Shown: positions 1 to 8,990 of the stretch, piece after piece
How positions within the stretch are numbered: the stretch's first letter is position 1
Layout of the letters: the number at the start of each line of letters is the position of its first letter
Assembly: GCA_943372645.1 (NCBI GenBank)
Contig: CALRZN010000001.1
Span: forward strand, 372,001-436,000
DNA length: 64,000 nucleotides
Source: VBWE01 sp943372645
GTDB lineage: Bacteria > Bacteroidota > Bacteroidia > Palsa-965
Reading direction: 5' to 3'
Made by a program: the position numbers and the translations under genes
The notes under the pieces: generated by a model
The model's database searches: none
What the model saw: only the letters and a program-made list of their open reading frames with translations
Told to the model about the DNA's origin: nothing

Positions 1-267
1 AATGTCTTCGATGCTGCGCGCAATGCGGGAATAAAACGGGTTTGCAATATCGGCTACAATTAAACCGATGAGGTTCGATCGGCCGGTGCGCAGCCCGCGG
101 GCCATGCGGCTCGGCTGGTAATCCAGTTCCTGGGCCAGTTTGCGTACCGCCTCCTGTGTGGGTTTGCTTATTCCGAACTGGTCGCCCTTGCCGTTAAGCA
201 CCAGCGACACCAATGTTTTTGAAACCCCGAGCTGTTCAGCAATGGTTCCGATAGAGACTTTTTTCAC
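1..267 (-). CDS. LacI-family transcriptional regulator, N-terminal part (cut by window edge)
   Basis: Reading leftwards from a GTG start at 267 gives 89 codons that run off the window. The N-terminus is a LacI-type helix-turn-helix (TIAEQLGVSKTLVSLVLNG), followed by the hinge-helix region (YQPSRMARGLRTGRS) and the start of the periplasmic-binding-like effector domain (LIGLIVADIANPFYSRIARS). Family knowledge: such proteins are dimeric repressors or activators that bind palindromic operators and respond to a sugar or other small ligand. The ligand cannot be inferred because the sensor domain lies outside the window. The start rests on the usual LacI pattern of a basic KKVSIGTIA N-terminus directly after the start codon; no ATG lies in frame just upstream. 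The 3' neighbour is unknown. Confidence 0.9.
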   Translation of the reverse strand, partial: MKKVSIGTIAEQLGVSKTLVSLVLNGKGDQFGISKPTQEAVRKLAQELDYQPSRMARGLRTGRSNLIGLIVADIANPFYSRIARSIEDI

Positions 268-674
268 AATTGCGTTTTTAATGGGTGCCCAAAATTACAC
301 TTTTCAGCTAAACAGGCAAGCTAAATCGTGTAAAACGGGATTCCGGCGGGATTGATACGGGTTTGGGATGGTTATTTTCTGCAAATGAGAGGAGGAACTC
401 TATCACAACCGCTTTAACCACAAAGAGCCCTCGCGCATGCTGACGCACACACAAGGGTTTTCACAAGGGCCACAAATGAAAAGCAAAATGCATTGTGGTC
501 TTTGTGCAGTCCTTTGTGTGCATTGTGGTTAGTTATTGTTCGTGCAGTTCCACCGGCTTTCGAAAATAAACAAATGTTCTTTTCGAAAATAGCTTCTGGA
601 AAAAGCCCTTACCTGAATAGCAGAAATACATCCGCCGCTATTTCAAAAACAAACAAAAACCATAACCGCGGTTA
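268..674. other. Gene-free spacer with a word-repeat inverted repeat
   Basis: No convincing gene. The stretch separates the LacI-type regulator start from the 3' end of the T9SS propeller gene. It contains the inverted repeat at 412-532 and, at 663-674, one copy of the palindrome TAACCGCGGTTA. The promoter of the LacI-type gene should lie in its left part, but I see no clear TAnnTTTG box. Confidence 0.6.
412..532. repeat. Imperfect intergenic inverted repeat built from ACCACAA/CACAAAG words
   Basis: The outer arms TAACCACAA (415-423) and TTGTGGTTA (523-531) are perfect complements. The inner arms GCCACAAATG (469-478) and CATTGTGGTC (491-500) also pair with one mismatch. Between them the words CACACAA, TCACAA and CACAAAG recur on both strands, so the whole block can fold as a long interrupted hairpin. 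It resembles other intergenic repeats in this window in design, but not in sequence. Confidence 0.65.
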
Positions 675-3191
675 CTATTTCTTCACCACCCGCCGTGTAA
701 CCCGCTTGCCGTCTTGCTCCAGCACAAACAGATACGTGCCGTTTTGCCATTGCTGCATAGCAACACGCTGTGTTTCCGAAGTAAGTTTTTTCGTTTGTAT
801 TTTCCGGCCGTTCAGATCAAACACAGTGAGTGTTGCATTTGCTGCACCGGCTGAAACCGTTACAAAATCAGTTGCCGGATTCGGAAACACATCAAAGCGA
901 ATTTCATTGCCAGCCTGTTCATTCACACCGGAAATATCATTTAGGCTGCGGCGGTAAACCCCGTGGCCGTGCGTAAACAACAGCATGGAACGGTCGGCCG
1001 GACAAATGGCAAAATCAAACGCCATGGTCATATCCGCCAGCCCGGTGTTGTGTGCGGTCCAGCTTTGGCCGCCATTAATAGAAACGAAAACCCCGAGATC
1101 GCTGCCCGCATAAATGATGTTCGGGAATTGCGGATCAACAACGAGGGCATGAAACGGCACATCGGGCAGCGTGGTGCTGATGTCGGTCCAGGTAGTTCCG
1201 GCATCGGTGCTTTTAAAAACGTGGCCGGTACCGAAACCGGAGAACACGATATAGACTTCGCTGCTGTTATGCGGATTGACGGCAATGCGGCGCGGAAAGC
1301 GGTTGGGCAGTGAACCCGTAACCGCGGTTACGGTTGCGCCACCATCGCCGCTGCGGAATACTTTCATCGGCCCGAAATCAGGCGCTGTAGCCACGTAAAT
1401 GGAATCGGGATTGGTGTGCGAAACCGCGATGGTCATAATCACATTGCCGTCTGCATCAAACGCCGGGTTGCCTACAGTAGAAAAACTGCCGCCCTGGTCG
1501 GTGGATTGTTTCAGATCGAGTCCGCCGTGATAGATCACATTGGTGTTGGAAGGTGCCACCACAATCGGTGCGAGAAAAGCCGCCGGGTTGTTGCCAAACG
1601 CACTGGCCGGTGAACTGTAAATGCCCTGGAAGGTTTGCCCCATATCATACGACTGGAAAATATTGCGGTACTGGTACGACGCATATTGAATGTTATCATC
1701 GGTCGGATCAATGGCGTTGTAACTGCCGTCGCCGCCGAGATGGCCCAGCGACCAGTAGTTGCCGTTGCCCTGGTACTGGTTGGTGAAATTGTCCTGCAAC
1801 CCGCCCAGCGCCATATCCGGGTTGGTTGCCGAAACCGAACCGATGTAAAACTGCGTGGAAACATACCCATCGTTGCAATCGAAATACGTTGTACCGAAAT
1901 CGTTTGAACGATTTAAACCGCCATCGTGTGCGATGTAAATTTTTTCCGGGTCAAGCGGATTTACCACCACATCGTGCATGTCCACGTGGCAATAATCGGG
2001 ACCGCCATTCATGCTCGAAACCTGGAAAAAAGAAAGGCCTCCGTCAACCGAAAGGTTTGCATTGATGCCGGTAACGATAATTTTATTCGAGTCGTTCGGA
2101 TGAATGAGCATGCCTTCGGAATACCAGCCCTGGTAGCTGTTCAGGTCCTGGTTGGTTTTGTAGGTCCAGCTTTGGCCGGCATCGCTGGTGGTGTAAATGC
2201 CGATGGTGTTAAAGGCGTTGCAGATCTGCAGCACACCGTAATTGTTGTTGGGCTCCCACATCGAAATGGTGATGCGCCCGTCGTGTGTGTTGGCGGGTAA
2301 TCCGTTTGTAACAATGCTCCAGTTTTGCCCGCCGTTGGAGGTACGGTACAGCCCTTTGTTAATGCTGTTGAGGTTGCCCACACCGGCAAGCAGCACACTT
2401 GTATCTGTTTTCAGGATGACCAGATCGGTTACCAGTTTTTCACCCAGCACCTGGTTCCAGGTCGTGCCCATATCGTTGCTGCGGTAAACGCCTTCGGTAG
2501 TGGCGGCAAACACCACATTCGGGTTGAGCGGATTGAACACCACTTCCCAGATGCCCCGGTTTTGCTGGTAACTCCAGTTGAGTGCGTACGACCAGGTTAC
2601 ACCGCCATCCACCGATTTGAGAATGCCCATGCCGTGTGTGCCGCGCGTGGTGCGGTCGGTGAGGCCGTTGGTGGACGTTCCGTAACTGTAGGTTTCACCG
2701 GTTCCGATAAACATAATATCCGGATTTGTCGGGTGAAATGTAATCGCGCTTACGCCGAGTATCGGAAAACCGGTGCTGACATTGGTCCACGCACTCACCC
2801 CGATTCCGCCGGTGGTTGATTTCCAAAGCCCGCCACTGGCCGAGCCGAGCCACACTTCGGAGGTATCAGCCGGATTTACCGCGATGCAGAGCGTGCGTCC
2901 GCCCATGTTGTTGGGGCCGATGGAAGTCCACGTGCCCACCTGCGCCTGCGATCGGTTCTGTACAAACTGCTCCTGGTAATGCGCCCAGGCTTTGGCATAG
3001 GCATCAGCGGGAATATCCAGGCCCGGAAAGGCACGGCTTTTCGTGAGCCATTGCAACGCTTCGAGGGCTTCGGTTTCGCGCTCGCGGAAGGTTTCGGGCG
3101 TTGCCGGTTTCGGGGAAAACGTTGGCAGCAGCAGGAACAGGGCTGCCAGTGAGCAGGCTCCCGCAATTAGTTTGATGGAAATGAAACGCAT
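675..3191 (-). CDS. Secreted Asp-box (BNR/sortilin-like) propeller protein with T9SS type A sorting domain
   Basis: The 838-residue product starts with a signal peptide (MRFISIKLIAGACSLAALFL). I choose this ATG at 3191 rather than one nine codons upstream because it places the positive charge and hydrophobic core correctly. The body carries many Asp-box motifs (SVDGGVTW, TSNGGQNW, TSDAGQSW, STDAGTTW, SINGGQSW), typical of sialidase/VPS10-like beta-propellers. The last about 80 residues (VFPNPATDFVTVSA... to RRVVKK) form the type A C-terminal sorting domain recognised by the type IX secretion system, so the protein is probably exported to the cell surface or medium. No catalytic site is evident, so a hydrolase function is not claimed. 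The gene lies divergent from dxs. Confidence 0.88.
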   Translation of the reverse strand: MRFISIKLIAGACSLAALFLLLPTFSPKPATPETFRERETEALEALQWLTKSRAFPGLDIPADAYAKAWAHYQEQFVQNRSQAQVGTWTSIGPNNMGGRTLCIAVNPADTSEVWLGSASGGLWKSTTGGIGVSAWTNVSTGFPILGVSAITFHPTNPDIMFIGTGETYSYGTSTNGLTDRTTRGTHGMGILKSVDGGVTWSYALNWSYQQNRGIWEVVFNPLNPNVVFAATTEGVYRSNDMGTTWNQVLGEKLVTDLVILKTDTSVLLAGVGNLNSINKGLYRTSNGGQNWSIVTNGLPANTHDGRITISMWEPNNNYGVLQICNAFNTIGIYTTSDAGQSWTYKTNQDLNSYQGWYSEGMLIHPNDSNKIIVTGINANLSVDGGLSFFQVSSMNGGPDYCHVDMHDVVVNPLDPEKIYIAHDGGLNRSNDFGTTYFDCNDGYVSTQFYIGSVSATNPDMALGGLQDNFTNQYQGNGNYWSLGHLGGDGSYNAIDPTDDNIQYASYQYRNIFQSYDMGQTFQGIYSSPASAFGNNPAAFLAPIVVAPSNTNVIYHGGLDLKQSTDQGGSFSTVGNPAFDADGNVIMTIAVSHTNPDSIYVATAPDFGPMKVFRSGDGGATVTAVTGSLPNRFPRRIAVNPHNSSEVYIVFSGFGTGHVFKSTDAGTTWTDISTTLPDVPFHALVVDPQFPNIIYAGSDLGVFVSINGGQSWTAHNTGLADMTMAFDFAICPADRSMLLFTHGHGVYRRSLNDISGVNEQAGNEIRFDVFPNPATDFVTVSAGAANATLTVFDLNGRKIQTKKLTSETQRVAMQQWQNGTYLFVLEQDGKRVTRRVVKK
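1319..1330. repeat. TAACCGCGGTTA palindrome (copy 2, inside a gene)
   Basis: A perfect 12-bp palindrome inside the propeller gene, where it encodes part of VTAVT on the minus strand. Exact copies also occur at 663-674, 36445-36456 and 63040-63051. Confidence 0.7.
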
Positions 3192-3407
3192 GGTTGTAGC
3201 CGTATTTATATCCTGCAAGTTCGTGAAAAACCAACAATTTAATCGGCAGCAACGTGTTGAACGGCAATTTTCGGGTGATTTTGCAACGAAAACGGGTACA
3301 AATCCTGTCCCCGGTTTTCAGCGTATATTGGCTTATATTAACAGGTTGCAGATAATAACTGCCTGCGCCAGCCGTTTTTCTGCCGGTTTTAACAACTTTT
3401 TTTGTAG

Positions 3408-3415
3408 TATATTTG
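3408..3415 (+). promoter_or_regulatory. Putative Bacteroidetes -7 box for dxs
   Basis: TATATTTG matches the Bacteroidetes consensus TAnnTTTG and ends 13 nt before the dxs ATG, which predicts a very short 5' leader. No good TTG -33 element is seen at the usual distance, so support is moderate. Confidence 0.5.
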
Positions 3416-3428
3416 TTGTCTGTATAAC

Positions 3429-5369
3429 ATGGGGCAAACACCACAGCACGATTTTCAGCCGGGAGAACTTCTCGCAAAAATTAATTCACCGGCCGACCTG
3501 CGTAAACTCGACGCCAGCCAGATGCAACAGGTTTGCAACGAACTGCGCCAGTATATCATTGATCTTGTGTCGGTTAAAGGCGGCCACTTCGGTGCAAGCC
3601 TTGGGGTGGTGGAACTCACCGTGGCCCTGCATTACGTTTTCCAGACACCGTATGATCAGCTGGTTTGGGACGTGGGTCACCAGGCCTACGGCCACAAAAT
3701 TCTGACCGGCCGCCGCGATGTATTTCATACCAACCGCCGGTACAAAGGCATCAGCGGATTCCCAAAACGCTCTGAAAGTGAATACGATACCTTTGGTGTC
3801 GGGCACTCCTCCACCTCCATTTCCGGCGCGCTGGGCATGGCAGTAGCCGCACGTTACAAAAACGAAAACCGCCAGGCGGTAGCCGTTATCGGCGACGGCG
3901 CAATGACAGCAGGACTGGCCTTTGAAGGACTGAATCATGCCGGAATTGAAAACAGCAACCTGCTGGTCGTGCTCAACGACAACTGCATGAGTATCGACCC
4001 GAATGTGGGCGCGCTGAAAGAATACCTGAACGACATTACCACATCGCATACGTACAATAAAGTGAAGGACGAGGTCTGGAAACTGCTGGGCAAAATCAGC
4101 AAATTCGGGCCGGATGCGCAGAAAATTGCCACCAAGGTGAGTGATGCCATGAAATCAACCCTGCTCAACCAGAGCAACCTGTTCGAATCGCTGAAGTTCC
4201 GCTATTTCGGGCCGGTTGACGGGCATGATGTGGACCGCCTGGTGAAAGTGATGAACGACCTGAAAGACATCCCGGGACCGAAAATCCTGCACGTACTCAC
4301 CACCAAGGGCAAAGGCTTTAAGTTTTCGGAAGAAGGCAACCCGACGCTGTGGCATGCGCCCGGCCTGTTTGACAAAAACACGGGCAAAATTGTAAAAGCA
4401 CATACCACTGAGCCGCAGCCGCCAAAATACCAGGATGTTTTCGGACATACCATGGTGGAGCTGGCCGAACAGAATCCGAAAATCATGGGCATTACGCCCG
4501 CCATGCCTTCGGGCTGCTCACTCAACATTATGATGAAAGCCATGCCCGAACGCGCTTTTGACGTGGGCATTGCCGAACAGCATGCAGTTACATTCAGTGC
4601 CGGTTTAGCCACACAGGGCATGATTCCGTACTGCAACATTTATTCCTCGTTCATGCAGCGTGCCTACGACCAGGTGGTGCATGATGTGGCGCTGCAGAAC
4701 CTGCAGGTGGTACTTTGCCTCGACCGCGGCGGACTTGCCGGTGCTGACGGGCCTACACACCACGGCGCGTATGATCTTGCCTACTTCCGCTGCATTCCGA
4801 ATATGATTGTTTCATCGCCGATGAACGAGCAGGAACTGCGCAACCTCATGTACACCGCGCAGCTCAATAATTACGGCCCGTTCGCCATCCGCTACCCGCG
4901 CGGTAACGGTGTAATGCCGGAATGGAAAACACCTTTTGAAGCACTTGAAGTCGGAAAAGGCCGCAGGATTTGCGACGGTACCGACATTGCCATACTCACC
5001 ATCGGCCACCCCGGCAACTTTGCCGTGGAAGCCTGTGCCGAACTGCAGCAGGCCGGGGTAAGCGCCGCGCATTTTGATATGCGTTTTGTGAAACCGCTTG
5101 ATGAAGAACTGCTGCACGATGTGTTCAGCCGCTTCAGCAAAGTGATCACCGTAGAAGACGGTTGCATCCAGGGTGGATTCGGCAGCGCTGTGATTGAGTT
5201 TATGGTGGACAACGGGTACACCGCACAGGTAAAACGCCTCGGCATTCCCGACGCGTTTATCGAACACGGCGAACAACCCGAACTGTGGGCCGAATGCGGT
5301 TTTGATGCCGCCTCCATTGCAGCCACCGCAAAGAAAATGGTGCTGAAGGGGAAAAAGGTGCGCGTTTAA
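3429..5369 (+). CDS. dxs: 1-deoxy-D-xylulose-5-phosphate synthase
   Basis: The 646-residue protein has the full length of the DXS family. This thiamine-diphosphate enzyme condenses pyruvate with glyceraldehyde 3-phosphate to give DXP, the first committed step of the MEP isoprenoid pathway, and also feeds thiamine and pyridoxal synthesis. Visible marks are the N-terminal transketolase-like domain with GHQAYGHKILTGRRD, the ThDP/metal motif GDGAMTAGLAFEGLNHAG running to LNDN, the pyrimidine-binding part with VGIAEQHAVTFSAGLA, and DRGGLAGADGPTHHG. The gene stands alone, with a TAnnTTTG box just upstream and an intrinsic terminator at 5395, so it is probably monocistronic. pdxA in the same window uses the downstream aminotransferase product that condenses with DXP. 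Confidence 0.97.
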   Translation: MGQTPQHDFQPGELLAKINSPADLRKLDASQMQQVCNELRQYIIDLVSVKGGHFGASLGVVELTVALHYVFQTPYDQLVWDVGHQAYGHKILTGRRDVFHTNRRYKGISGFPKRSESEYDTFGVGHSSTSISGALGMAVAARYKNENRQAVAVIGDGAMTAGLAFEGLNHAGIENSNLLVVLNDNCMSIDPNVGALKEYLNDITTSHTYNKVKDEVWKLLGKISKFGPDAQKIATKVSDAMKSTLLNQSNLFESLKFRYFGPVDGHDVDRLVKVMNDLKDIPGPKILHVLTTKGKGFKFSEEGNPTLWHAPGLFDKNTGKIVKAHTTEPQPPKYQDVFGHTMVELAEQNPKIMGITPAMPSGCSLNIMMKAMPERAFDVGIAEQHAVTFSAGLATQGMIPYCNIYSSFMQRAYDQVVHDVALQNLQVVLCLDRGGLAGADGPTHHGAYDLAYFRCIPNMIVSSPMNEQELRNLMYTAQLNNYGPFAIRYPRGNGVMPEWKTPFEALEVGKGRRICDGTDIAILTIGHPGNFAVEACAELQQAGVSAAHFDMRFVKPLDEELLHDVFSRFSKVITVEDGCIQGGFGSAVIEFMVDNGYTAQVKRLGIPDAFIEHGEQPELWAECGFDAASIAATAKKMVLKGKKVRV

Positions 5370-5394
5370 AAACGAACTATTTATCCGATACATC

Positions 5395-5420
5395 AGCCGG
5401 CCTCGTTGCCGGCTTTTTTT
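5395..5420 (+). terminator. Intrinsic terminator after dxs
   Basis: AGCCGG (5395-5400) pairs with CCGGCT (5409-5414), closing an 8-nt loop and followed by a run of seven T. Confidence 0.85.
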
Positions 5421-5514
5421 ATGCTGCTAATACAACGCAGCCGGTAAGCTTACTGATCTATATCACGCGCATTCGAGAGGTTGTTGAAAACTAATCCTTT
5501 GTTTTGAGTGGCCA

Positions 5515-7134
5515 ATGTTCTTTTTTCGCAAAAGACCAAAACCGGAACAACTTATGCCCGCATTAATTCAGCTCGACCCGAAAGGGGTTGCACCAATTCT
5601 TAGTTACAACGTACCCGAACCCAGTTCGTATCCCGGAAAATTTCTTGTCGAACTCAGTTCGCCTGCGCCCCGGCTGACGTTTAAACCCGAGTGTTTTGAC
5701 TGGCCAAAAGAAACGGCAATCACCGATACGGATATCAGCACTTCTGTAGATTCATTTACGAAGAGCGCCATTATTCCTTCGAAAGTAAAAATGGCCATCG
5801 GCGGTATTCAGCCTTCGCTTTTTTCAGGAAGCTCAAAGCTGATGACAATGTTCAGCGCCAACACATCACCGCTTGCAGGTCCGCTTGCCGCAGTTGCCTT
5901 AGCCGCCAAAGACCGGATGTCAACGCTGATCAAGGACAATAAAAAACTGGTGTTTTACAAAACGATGGGCGGGCAAACACGCACGCGGGTGATTAACAAA
6001 CCCGCAGCGGCTGAACCATCGCTTTATATCGTGATGTCGGTTGCGTTGTCAAATTTCCTGGGCAGTTACGGTGCAGGCCGCACCATCAATACTTTTACGT
6101 TGCTGCCGGGTGAAAAAACAACCATCTCCGTTAAAACATATAAAAAGTCGGCGGAAACACGTAGCGAAGCGTCCAGCATTCTTGATTCGTACACCGACGA
6201 GAAAGCGTCTGAATTTGAAGAAGCGGTTCAGAATGAAAATTCAAATACCGAAAGCAAGGACAAAAGTTTTAACTACTATGCCGATGCAGAGGGTTCAGGC
6301 AACATCGGTGTTGTAAAGGCAAGTGCCAGTGCCGGTGTTTCCGGTTCCGTGAACTCGGCCACCGAAGAAATGTCGAAAAACGTGGCGTCTGCAACCAAAA
6401 AAGAATCGGCAAAAGCGTCGGCAAAACGTGATGTTGAAATCAATACCACCTCGCAGGTTTCTACCGAATCGGGCGAAGAAACATCCATTGTGCGCGTGCT
6501 CGAAAACATAAACGTTTCTGCTACGCTGAATTTTATTTTCCGGCAGATGAACCAGGAGTTTGTGAACCTGCTGCACCTGACCGACGTCCGTATCGGTTAT
6601 TTCAACGGCAACCCGGATACGAAAAAGGAAGTTCCGCTGTATAACCTCGATTCGCTGCTGGACGAGGTGTGCATTCCCGCTGTGAAAAAAACAGTCCGCG
6701 ACATGATCATGAAAGTGCTCGCGGGCCTGAAAGATTACAAAGGCAACAAACACACCGACCTGTTTACAAAAACGAATGATGAAACGGTTGAATACAATTC
6801 GCTTAACCGCGACAAGGTAAGTGTGTACACCGATCCGGCAACGGGTTCGGAGTTTGCTGTTCCCGGCATTATCCTGAATGTGAGCAAAAACACCATGCGT
6901 ACCGACGGGGTAATTGTAGAGTCAATGCTTGGCCAGGGACAGGCACTGGATGAATATTCGGCCAACCTGCAGGATGAAAAAGTGCGCGAAAAGAAACTGC
7001 AGAACCGCCTGCTGGAACTGGAAATAGAAGAGCGTGAAAAACGCCTCGCCATTCTCGTTTCAGGCGACAAAGCCAAGGCTGATATTTACAAGTCACTTTT
7101 CCCTGAACCGGCCGCTGACAGCAGCAAAGCATAA
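5515..7134 (+). CDS. Unknown protein, gene 1 of a three-gene cassette
   Basis: The 539-residue product has no signal peptide or membrane segment. I do not recognise its family. Residues about 1-130 are beta-prone and Pro-rich. At about 185-205 there is an LLPGEKTTISVKTYKK stretch that looks like a beta-sandwich edge. From about 210 to 320 the composition is dominated by S, A, K and E (FEEAVQNENSNTES..., SASAGVSGSVNSATEEMSKN), suggesting extended or coiled helices. The final 60 residues (LQDEKVREKKLQNRLLELEI and on) form a clear charged coiled coil. The stop overlaps the next start as TAATG, implying translational coupling with the following gene. A structural, adaptor or carrier role for the next two products is an inference only. 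Confidence 0.8.
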   Translation: MFFFRKRPKPEQLMPALIQLDPKGVAPILSYNVPEPSSYPGKFLVELSSPAPRLTFKPECFDWPKETAITDTDISTSVDSFTKSAIIPSKVKMAIGGIQPSLFSGSSKLMTMFSANTSPLAGPLAAVALAAKDRMSTLIKDNKKLVFYKTMGGQTRTRVINKPAAAEPSLYIVMSVALSNFLGSYGAGRTINTFTLLPGEKTTISVKTYKKSAETRSEASSILDSYTDEKASEFEEAVQNENSNTESKDKSFNYYADAEGSGNIGVVKASASAGVSGSVNSATEEMSKNVASATKKESAKASAKRDVEINTTSQVSTESGEETSIVRVLENINVSATLNFIFRQMNQEFVNLLHLTDVRIGYFNGNPDTKKEVPLYNLDSLLDEVCIPAVKKTVRDMIMKVLAGLKDYKGNKHTDLFTKTNDETVEYNSLNRDKVSVYTDPATGSEFAVPGIILNVSKNTMRTDGVIVESMLGQGQALDEYSANLQDEKVREKKLQNRLLELEIEEREKRLAILVSGDKAKADIYKSLFPEPAADSSKA

Positions 7135-8990
7135 TGCAGAAACCGGACAATGAACTTGCATTATCGCGAACCCTTGCGGTAATGCAAACGAAGGCCGTTG
7201 AAAAAACCGGTCCAGAAAAGGAACTGCCTGAACTGCCGGCCCGGAAAGAGGAAGTTGCTCCCGGGGAGAAAGAAACGTTTACCCCGGGAAACGAACCCGA
7301 AGATGTGCCGCGGAAAAAAATATTGCAGGTGGAGTCGATTGAGGATGTGGAAGACCTGCTTGCAAAAACATTCCGAGATCCGGACCTCACGCCGGAAGAG
7401 CGTTTTTCTGTACTTACGGCTTTAACCAGTTATGTAACCACTGATAACCTGGATATGGATGTGTCGGTGATGGGCCGTTACACCTCCATGGGCATGATGG
7501 TTACACGGGCAGCACGGGAGGCCACGGACATGGATGAAGAAGGTGATACCGGCGAACGGCTCGGCAGTTTATGGATTTCGCTTTTGCTCGCTGCCGAAGA
7601 AGAAAACAGTCTTGTTGTGGATGCAGGTTATGATTTTCTCATCGGTAATCCTGACCGGCTGCTGAACCGGATGCCTTTACCCGGAAAAAATGCACTATGG
7701 AACACCAATGCGTGGCAGCACCCGTCCAAGGTTTCGAACGCCCTGCGCTTTCAGCCCGTTAATGCCATCCAGGCTGCCACACAGACGGCACCATCTGCAA
7801 CGCTTTCATGGGGCGATTACATTAAAACGAAAGGTCAGCAGCTTTTGATGGCTGCCTTTGGTTCAAGCAGTGTCCTGAAAGACCTTGATACATTAATAAA
7901 CAATGCGACGGCAGACGCTGAAGCGAAAAACAGTGTATTACCACTGACTAAGCTGATCGATACGATTATAGCCGATATCGACAAATACGCTTCCGCGTTC
8001 GGCCGCGGTTTTCAGCTCGCCATCCAGAACAACATCAATAGTTTTAAATACAACGTTTATTTTCTGAAAGGGCTGATCTGCGGGCTGTATGAAGCAGCCA
8101 CCAGTGAAGAAACAAAAAGTTTGCTTGGCAGCGTAATCCAGGTGGTGGTAGTTGGTTTGATCCTCAACCCGGTTACCGGGGTCGTTTTTATTGCAGGCAC
8201 ACTGGGTCAGATTCTTTATGATTTGTATTCATTCGGAGCCGGATTATGGGGATTGTTTACTAACCTCGGTGAAATTGCAGCAACGTGCCAGGGATATATT
8301 ACCATGTTGTGGAATGCGTTCATTGGTTTCTTAAATCTGCCGCACCTGGAAATACTGAAGGGATTAGCCGGTGCAGCAAAAACAGCCGGACCTTCTGTTT
8401 TCGATTTCCTGAAAACAGCTTTTCCTGAAAACCCGGAACTGATTTATGAGCAAATCGGGCATTTTATCGGTGCAACGCTTTTTGAAGGCACGGTCGATTT
8501 TTTCTTCAAAGAAGCCAAAGGGTTCAGCCTGCTTTCCACATCACTGTGGGATAACCTCACAATCTATGCAACCTACTTTTTCAACTGGGGCCGTTTCATC
8601 GGGCCGCTGATCCTGGAAATAATTGTAAGTGCCGTTACGGGAGTGGGTACACTGGAGCTAATTGGCAAGAACGGGGCCAAGCTCCTTGCAAAATATGCAC
8701 CCAAACTGATTGACGCCTGCAAGGAATTTATCCAGCTCGTTATCAGGATCGTTGTACAGGTTGCCGGAAAAATGAAAGACACATTCTTCACTTATCTTCC
8801 TAAACTTTCGAAGCTGATCAACAAAGGTGTTGACCTGGCCGATGACGCAATTAATAAAATATTTGAATGGACGCTCCTCTTCTGTGAACCGGCCGACATT
8901 ATCGAATTTATCCTCAGCATGATTGCCGCTGTTTTTGAACCCGGGGTAACAGAAGAGCTGCAAACGGAATTTAAAGAGGCCCTGCAATGA
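7134..8990 (+). CDS. Unknown protein with hydrophobic segments, gene 2 of the cassette
   Basis: The 618-residue product begins with an acidic, Pro- and Glu-rich region (about 1-75) and has no signal peptide. Several long hydrophobic segments follow: about residues 331-385 (SVIQVVVVGLILNPVTGVVF and the LYSFGAGLWGLF stretch), about 483-510 (RFIGPLILEIIVSAVTGVG), and a shorter one near 590-605. Such internal hydrophobic hairpins in a protein without a leader are typical of pore-forming or membrane-inserting effectors, but also of ordinary membrane proteins. I do not recognise a family. It overlaps gene 1 by one base and gene 3 by four (ATGA), so the three are almost certainly co-translated and probably act together. 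Confidence 0.8.
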   Translation: MQKPDNELALSRTLAVMQTKAVEKTGPEKELPELPARKEEVAPGEKETFTPGNEPEDVPRKKILQVESIEDVEDLLAKTFRDPDLTPEERFSVLTALTSYVTTDNLDMDVSVMGRYTSMGMMVTRAAREATDMDEEGDTGERLGSLWISLLLAAEEENSLVVDAGYDFLIGNPDRLLNRMPLPGKNALWNTNAWQHPSKVSNALRFQPVNAIQAATQTAPSATLSWGDYIKTKGQQLLMAAFGSSSVLKDLDTLINNATADAEAKNSVLPLTKLIDTIIADIDKYASAFGRGFQLAIQNNINSFKYNVYFLKGLICGLYEAATSEETKSLLGSVIQVVVVGLILNPVTGVVFIAGTLGQILYDLYSFGAGLWGLFTNLGEIAATCQGYITMLWNAFIGFLNLPHLEILKGLAGAAKTAGPSVFDFLKTAFPENPELIYEQIGHFIGATLFEGTVDFFFKEAKGFSLLSTSLWDNLTIYATYFFNWGRFIGPLILEIIVSAVTGVGTLELIGKNGAKLLAKYAPKLIDACKEFIQLVIRIVVQVAGKMKDTFFTYLPKLSKLINKGVDLADDAINKIFEWTLLFCEPADIIEFILSMIAAVFEPGVTEELQTEFKEALQ

